A DNA stretch of 64,000 nt from Metopolophium dirhodum (lineage: Eukaryota > Arthropoda > Insecta > Hemiptera > Aphididae). Position 1 is the first letter of the stretch, and every line of letters begins with the position of its first letter. A program made the translations under genes and the position numbers. The stretch covers positions 33,518,447 to 33,582,446 of the forward strand of contig NC_083564.1 in assembly GCF_019925205.1 (NCBI RefSeq), in the 5' to 3' direction. Of the stretch, positions 60,290-64,000 are shown piece after piece. The notes under the pieces were generated by a model that was not told the origin of the DNA, ran no database searches, and was given only the letters and a program-made list of their open reading frames with translations.

Positions 60290-61225
60290 ATGCGAGTAAT
60301 GATATTTTCTTTTCAGCATAAAGTTTTTAAAGTTTTTAATTCGTCCCAATCGGTTTTGTAAATTGCTATTTTTAGTTCCTTATATAGTTTAATGAATTTA
60401 TAAGAGTTTTTATTTGTATTTTTATTTTGTTGTGAAACGGTTTGATTTAATTGTAAAAATAATGGATAATGATCAATAATTAGTGAGTTCTATAACCGCT
60501 GAATGAATATTGTAATGTTTGAGTTTATCTCTAATATAAACATGTGGTCGATGCAACTATATTGGTTAAAGGTCTTGTGGAGCAATTAATATATTGAATG
60601 GAATTAAAAGAATTTAATAAATCGTAGTATAGTGTTGTAGAGATTGTGGTATCAGATAGATTTATGTTCATATCGCCTATTCATTTTAACGTAAGTTTTC
60701 TTTAAGATTTGAACAAATTAGTAATTCTTACCTCAAAATCCTCAACAAATTAAAAAATATTTCCACTAGTAGACCTAGCTATATATACTGATATTATTCC
60801 ATAATTAATTTTATTAAATGTTATTGTTGTACAGAAAATTAGCATCTTGTATTATAAATTCAGTCATGGTGTAATTTATATCTTTTTGAATAAATATAAC
60901 TATGCCATCTGATTTCCGTGTATGATTTTTCGAAATTGAAGACGGGTAATTATTTAACGAGATATATTTTTAATCAATATTATTTCCTAACTATGATTCT
61001 TCTGTAATTATTATATGGCTTTTATTCTCAATTGCAGCATTTAGACAATCCAGTTCAGATATGTGATTAGCAATACTTCTAATATAAGTAAATAGTATAT
61101 TCAAACTGGTATCATTGTTATAAGTTTGTCTGTTAATCTCATTAAGTGAATTTAGTGTAGTGTTTTCTTTACCAATGATATCGAAAAGGGTGTTAATTGA
61201 TGCCATATAGATCAATTAATTTATT
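60290..61225 (-). mobile_element. LINE 5' fragment: AP-like endonuclease domain, minus strand
   Basis: Reading minus from 61203, the frame gives FTYIRSIANHISELDCL and SHIIITEES, the opening of the AP-like endonuclease of LINEs (NIRSIxNKxxEL ... xIIxLTETW). It continues with KSDGIVIFIQKDINY (GGVxIYxK block). After frame breaks come GDMNINL (GDFNxxL catalytic block), then a segment like PTR.T...S.IDH and IEL..Y.SLSIIF at the expected SDHxPxF position. Several stops and frameshifts make it dead. L2/CR1/Jockey-like by layout. It occupies the place where exons 2-3 of unit E would be. Confidence 0.75.
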
Positions 61226-61479
61226 ATGTATCCTTATTTTTTCTTTTCTGTGTACCTATATAATGTAGACTATTATCAGTATGACCAAAATAGGTATAAT
61301 AACGATAATTTCCCAATAAAAGTCTAATAGTTAATGTATTAAGTAAAATGAAAAAAAAGAAAAATATGTAGATATTTAATAAGTATTAAAAAAATATACA
61401 TTTAAAATATGTGTATTCAATATTTTATGATTACAATGTCAGAAGATCTTTACCCGATTTTCTTCGAATGATTTTTAAA
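61226..61479. other. AT-rich DNA between LINE and exon 4 scrap
   Basis: Nothing recognised. Confidence 0.4.
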
Positions 61480-61760
61480 GTTTCGTTTTTCTAGTCACAT
61501 TCGTTGTCTTTAAGGTTTTCATATTCATAAAAGCTTTTAAAAACGACAAATTTAAAACTCAGTGTGAGTCTTGTACTCAACAATTTTCATAATAATAAAA
61601 ACTGCACCATTGGACACGAATCGTGTAATATGTATCTATTATTTTATTCACTATTACTTTTAACATTGTTATTACTATTTTGTTTAAGAATTATGGTTGT
61701 TGTGTATCCGGAAATAGACGGATTACTAAAATAAATATAAGTGCAATAAAAAAAAATGTA
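61480..61760 (+). pseudogene. Unit E exon 4 end and 3'UTR
   Basis: ctagtcacattcgttgtctt taaggttttc through aacgaca..tt.aaaactca matches the transmembrane end and tail of exon 4, followed by the 3'UTR block (ctgcaccattggacacgaat; gacggattactaaaataaat). The first ~190 bp of the exon and its acceptor are missing. Confidence 0.85.
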
Positions 61761-62564
61761 TTAATTAATCAGCATAAATTAGACAGCACGGTTCTCCACT
61801 TTCAATTTACGATATAAGTTATTTAATCCCGTTAAATTATTAAATAGGTAAAAAAAAAATAATAAGTCGTTATTTACAAAATTTATTGGATATTATTTTA
61901 CTTATTGACTTTAAAAAATTTAACTAAATATGTTAAAATAAATTAAGGTATAAATAAGATTCTACCTCTATAGTATAATGAATATGATATTATAATATAT
62001 CAATAATTGTTAATTTAAAGAAGGAGACAGCCTCAAGGACCAGCGTAATAATATATATGCGCCATGTATGTGGAAGTTCATACTGTAATGGTGCGTATAT
62101 AATAATGAAGTAGCAAAACATATAATAATAATAGTTCTGGTTGGACAATGAACTTGGGATACAGCGATAATATCTTATCATACAATCATTCCTAAAAATT
62201 TTTGGTTCGTTCGAAACTAATGACGAAATCGAAATAGCATTGAAAACCAGTTTTAAATGAGCAAGCAGTAGCTCACAGGCATAATTTTTTCGTACCTATG
62301 TAATTTGATTGATAACTCGTAGTCGTACACACTTATAAAATTATTATATATATACCAAAACGCTTCGGATCTATATATAGCTCTGATGATGTAATGAATT
62401 ATGTAAAAATGTATAATTTTGGAACCCGTAAATTGCTTACAATATTAAAACAGTGTGGATGACGTGAGTAGTTGTTAAAAAATAAGTATATATATAATAT
62501 GTATTATTGTGTACAAGATCCCGCCGAATGCGTAACGACTTGCGAAATACGACCACCGTTAATG
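61761..62564. other. Inter-unit spacer E-F
   Basis: Matches the spacer and upstream region of unit C closely (gacagcctcaaggaccagcg; gcatactgtaat-type words; cgcttcggatctatata), marking the start of a sixth unit. Confidence 0.65.
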
Positions 62565-62622
62565 CAGTTCTAGTCCGGAGCTCTTCACGCGCGGACAAAC
62601 TCGCGTATTAAACGGGCGGTAC
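62565..62622 (+). promoter_or_regulatory. Unit F promoter block without a UGT exon
   Basis: gcagttctagtccggagctc ... caaactcgcgtattaaacgg, nearly the unit C block. Similarity to other units ends at about 62645, before the position of the start codon, where foreign-looking AT-rich sequence begins. Confidence 0.55.
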
Positions 62623-62732
62623 AATCCATAGATGTGATACCTATATTAGTAGTATATATATACCATTCCTGGCGCAGTCCATATTATATCAATAAAAGAT
62701 CACAAAGAAAACAATGTGTAAAAAGATCAGAA

Positions 62733-62898
62733 AATCGAAATGCAATAATAATTAAAATATTTTCCGCAAAACTTATGAAATGCAATAATAATTAAAATAT
62801 TTTCCGCAAAACTTAATTATTAAAAATAAAAATCGAAATGCAATAATAATTAAAATATTTTTCGCAAAACTTATGAAATGCAATAATAATTAAAATAT
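62733..62898 (+). repeat. Four copies of a ~35-40 bp repeat upstream of the 142-codon ORF
   Basis: gaaatgcaataataattaaa + atattttccgcaaaactta occurs at about 62738, 62778, 62836 and 62876 (last copy incomplete), arranged as two pairs separated by ttattaaaaataaaaatc. It belongs to the inserted block; no match seen elsewhere in the window. Confidence 0.85.
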
Positions 62899-62925
62899 TT
62901 TTTAATAGAATTGTTCTATCAAAAA
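62899..62925. terminator. Hairpin 1 flanking the inserted ORF
   Basis: TTTTTAATAGAA-TTG-TTCTATCAAAAA: 12-bp stem with one mismatch and a 3-base loop. The left arm and loop are identical to hairpin 2 at 63466. Confidence 0.6.
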
Positions 62926-63019
62926 TAAAAATCGAAATAGCATATTTAATTGCAAAATGTATTAAAAAGAAATTGAAAAAATTAATTTAAAAATTAAAAA
63001 TATAATAAATAATAAAATA

Positions 63020-63448
63020 ATGGAAACAACTATCAATGATTTTAATAAATTACAAAAAAATGAAATGCAAAACGAAATAGAAAACTCAATATTAAATAAT
63101 GAAATCTTTGTTAAGTTTTGTAAATTTGAATACTATAATACTAATAAAAATAAAAATATTAAAATTATGAAATATAATCTAAATAAAATTCCAATTAAAG
63201 GAAATATTTTAATTGTCGATCATGGACACAATATTTCTGGAAATGGAAAACCTTATGCTTCTAAAATACTAGAATCACCAACATGGCTTGAAATTTGTAA
63301 AATTGCTAATGATTTAATAAATACAACTGGTACAATTTTTTTCAAATATCTTCATGATATTTGTGTTGTTCAAGATTTAGGAAATATTAAAATATGTTGT
63401 CTTGGTATGGGAGGTACAGATTCCGATCACAAAATGCTTAGAATATAA
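63020..63448 (+). CDS. Unrecognised 142-codon ORF in a foreign-looking insert
   Basis: An open frame from ATG to TAA with strongly A/T-ended codons. Residues 1-30 are polar and Asn/Lys/Glu-rich; 31-60 are basic with Tyr/Lys; 61-90 hold a well-formed patch, ILIVDHGHNISGNGKPYASK, then SPTWLEICKIANDLI. The last 30 residues are Cys/Gly-rich and may be shifted from the original frame. No signal peptide or membrane segment. I do not recognise a family with certainty; the patch feels like small conserved proteins of giant viruses, from memory only. An AAATTGA word lies 44 bp upstream and hairpins lie on both sides. It replaces the first exon of unit F. Alternatives: fragment of an unknown transposon or chance ORF. 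Confidence 0.45.
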   Translation: METTINDFNKLQKNEMQNEIENSILNNEIFVKFCKFEYYNTNKNKNIKIMKYNLNKIPIKGNILIVDHGHNISGNGKPYASKILESPTWLEICKIANDLINTTGTIFFKYLHDICVVQDLGNIKICCLGMGGTDSDHKMLRI

Positions 63449-63465
63449 TAATTTAATTAATTTAA

Positions 63466-63492
63466 TTTTTAATAGAATTGTTTTATTAAAAA
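63466..63492. terminator. Hairpin 2 just after the inserted ORF
   Basis: TTTTTAATAGAA-TTG-TTTTATTAAAAA, 11 of 12 pairs, starting 18 bp after the ORF's stop codon. Position and similarity to hairpin 1 suggest a transcript-end signal. Confidence 0.6.
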
Positions 63493-63843
63493 AAATATGA
63501 TATTTAACACTCACCCGAATTGGGCACGTGTTATTAAAATCCAAAAATCTTTGAAAACAATTTTACACTATGATACTATGAGGGGGACTTATAAAGAATT
63601 AAAATCAAAAATGTTTAATGTAAAAATGAAGATTCTAACATAAATAGCAACGGAGTTATACTTAAATGAAAAATATGAAGCGGGGGGTAAACTTTTAATA
63701 TGTAGTGTAGATAAGCATATAAAACACATCTGTGTTGATCCGACATGATAATATCAAATATTAAATGAAATATAGGACTTGTAATATTTAACTTTGTATA
63801 ATTATACGAACTCATTATTAATAAAAAAATGCAAAAAATTTGC
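63493..63843. other. AT-rich DNA after the inserted ORF
   Basis: No gene recognised; a minus-strand frame at 63615-63890 has no domain. Confidence 0.4.
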
Positions 63844-63952
63844 AAAATATCTGTGTTGTACAGACATCCAGAATGGTGGCCACCTCTCACTTTTTTTTTA
63901 TTTTTTTATTTTTTATTTTTTTAACTGGTTGTCTGTACAACAGAGATATTTT
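63844..63952. repeat. Inverted repeat near the right edge
   Basis: aaaatatctgtgttgtacag at 63844-63863 is reverse-complemented, with one mismatch, at 63931-63952, around a T-rich loop. Possibly the ends of a small MITE. Confidence 0.65.
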
Positions 63953-64000
63953 TTTTTTACCTAAGCACTGTGACGTGGTGGGTTAGACAGGTATTTATTT

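Noticed and set aside
62733..62898. CRISPR-like array
   Set aside because: Repeats are imperfect, adjacent pairs without unique spacers, in a eukaryotic context.
1..64000. tRNA, rRNA or other structured RNA genes
   Set aside because: I looked for cloverleaf-type blocks and rRNA-like conserved stretches by eye and saw none I could support; a covariance-model scan would be decisive.

Overview
This window looks like nuclear DNA of a sap-feeding insect, most likely an aphid. It is very AT-rich, full of non-autonomous transposons and LINE remains, and dotted with the TAGGTACCTA-type words that are common in aphid genomes. Its clear protein-coding content is a tandem array of UDP-glycosyltransferase (UGT) genes on the + strand. 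The genes have insect-style introns, arthropod initiator-like promoters and the HGG/DQ sugar-donor motifs of animal membrane-bound UGTs. The species call is an inference from these traits.

Layout. 1-31.9 kb is gene-poor. It holds LINE fragments (2.2-2.9 kb, 12.6 kb, 18.7 kb minus), hAT-type non-autonomous elements (8.2-9.6 kb, 13.5-13.9 kb), a long foldback (13.2 kb), a higher-order tandem array (16.6-17.95 kb), a dispersed duplication (6.2-6.9 and 11.2-11.8 kb) and a tandem duplication (30.4-31.5 kb). 31.9-33.7 kb holds two decayed UGT relics older than the main array. 37.4-62.7 kb is the main array of six units (A-F), spaced about 3.6-5.6 kb, each starting with the same conserved ~55 bp promoter block. 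Unit A (37.6-42.1 kb) and unit C (48.8-52.2 kb) are complete four-exon genes of 517 and 515 codons. Unit B is a dead gene (exon 1 stump, intron 1 remnant, broken exon 4). Units D and E have intact first exons (274 and 279 codons) with good splice donors, but no exons 2-3 and only scraps of exon 4/3'UTR. Unit F has only the promoter, followed by a foreign-looking AT-rich segment with a 142-codon ORF.

How it works. A UGT is made as a type I ER membrane protein: signal peptide, N-terminal aglycone-binding half (exon 1), C-terminal UDP-sugar-binding half (exons 2-4), one transmembrane helix and a short lysine-rich tail. It conjugates small lipophilic compounds such as plant toxins, insecticides and pigments. 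The array has spread by tandem duplication. Exons 2-4 of A and C are nearly identical, while first exons differ mainly in one short patch, so acceptor specificity is probably what diversifies. Exon phases are the same in every unit, so first exons are interchangeable in principle. D and E can only make protein by splicing to exons beyond the right edge of the window.

The most novel-looking item is the 62.7-63.5 kb insert: an ORF flanked by two near-identical hairpins, with a motif upstream resembling an early promoter of mimivirus-like giant viruses. Foreign origin is a hypothesis only.
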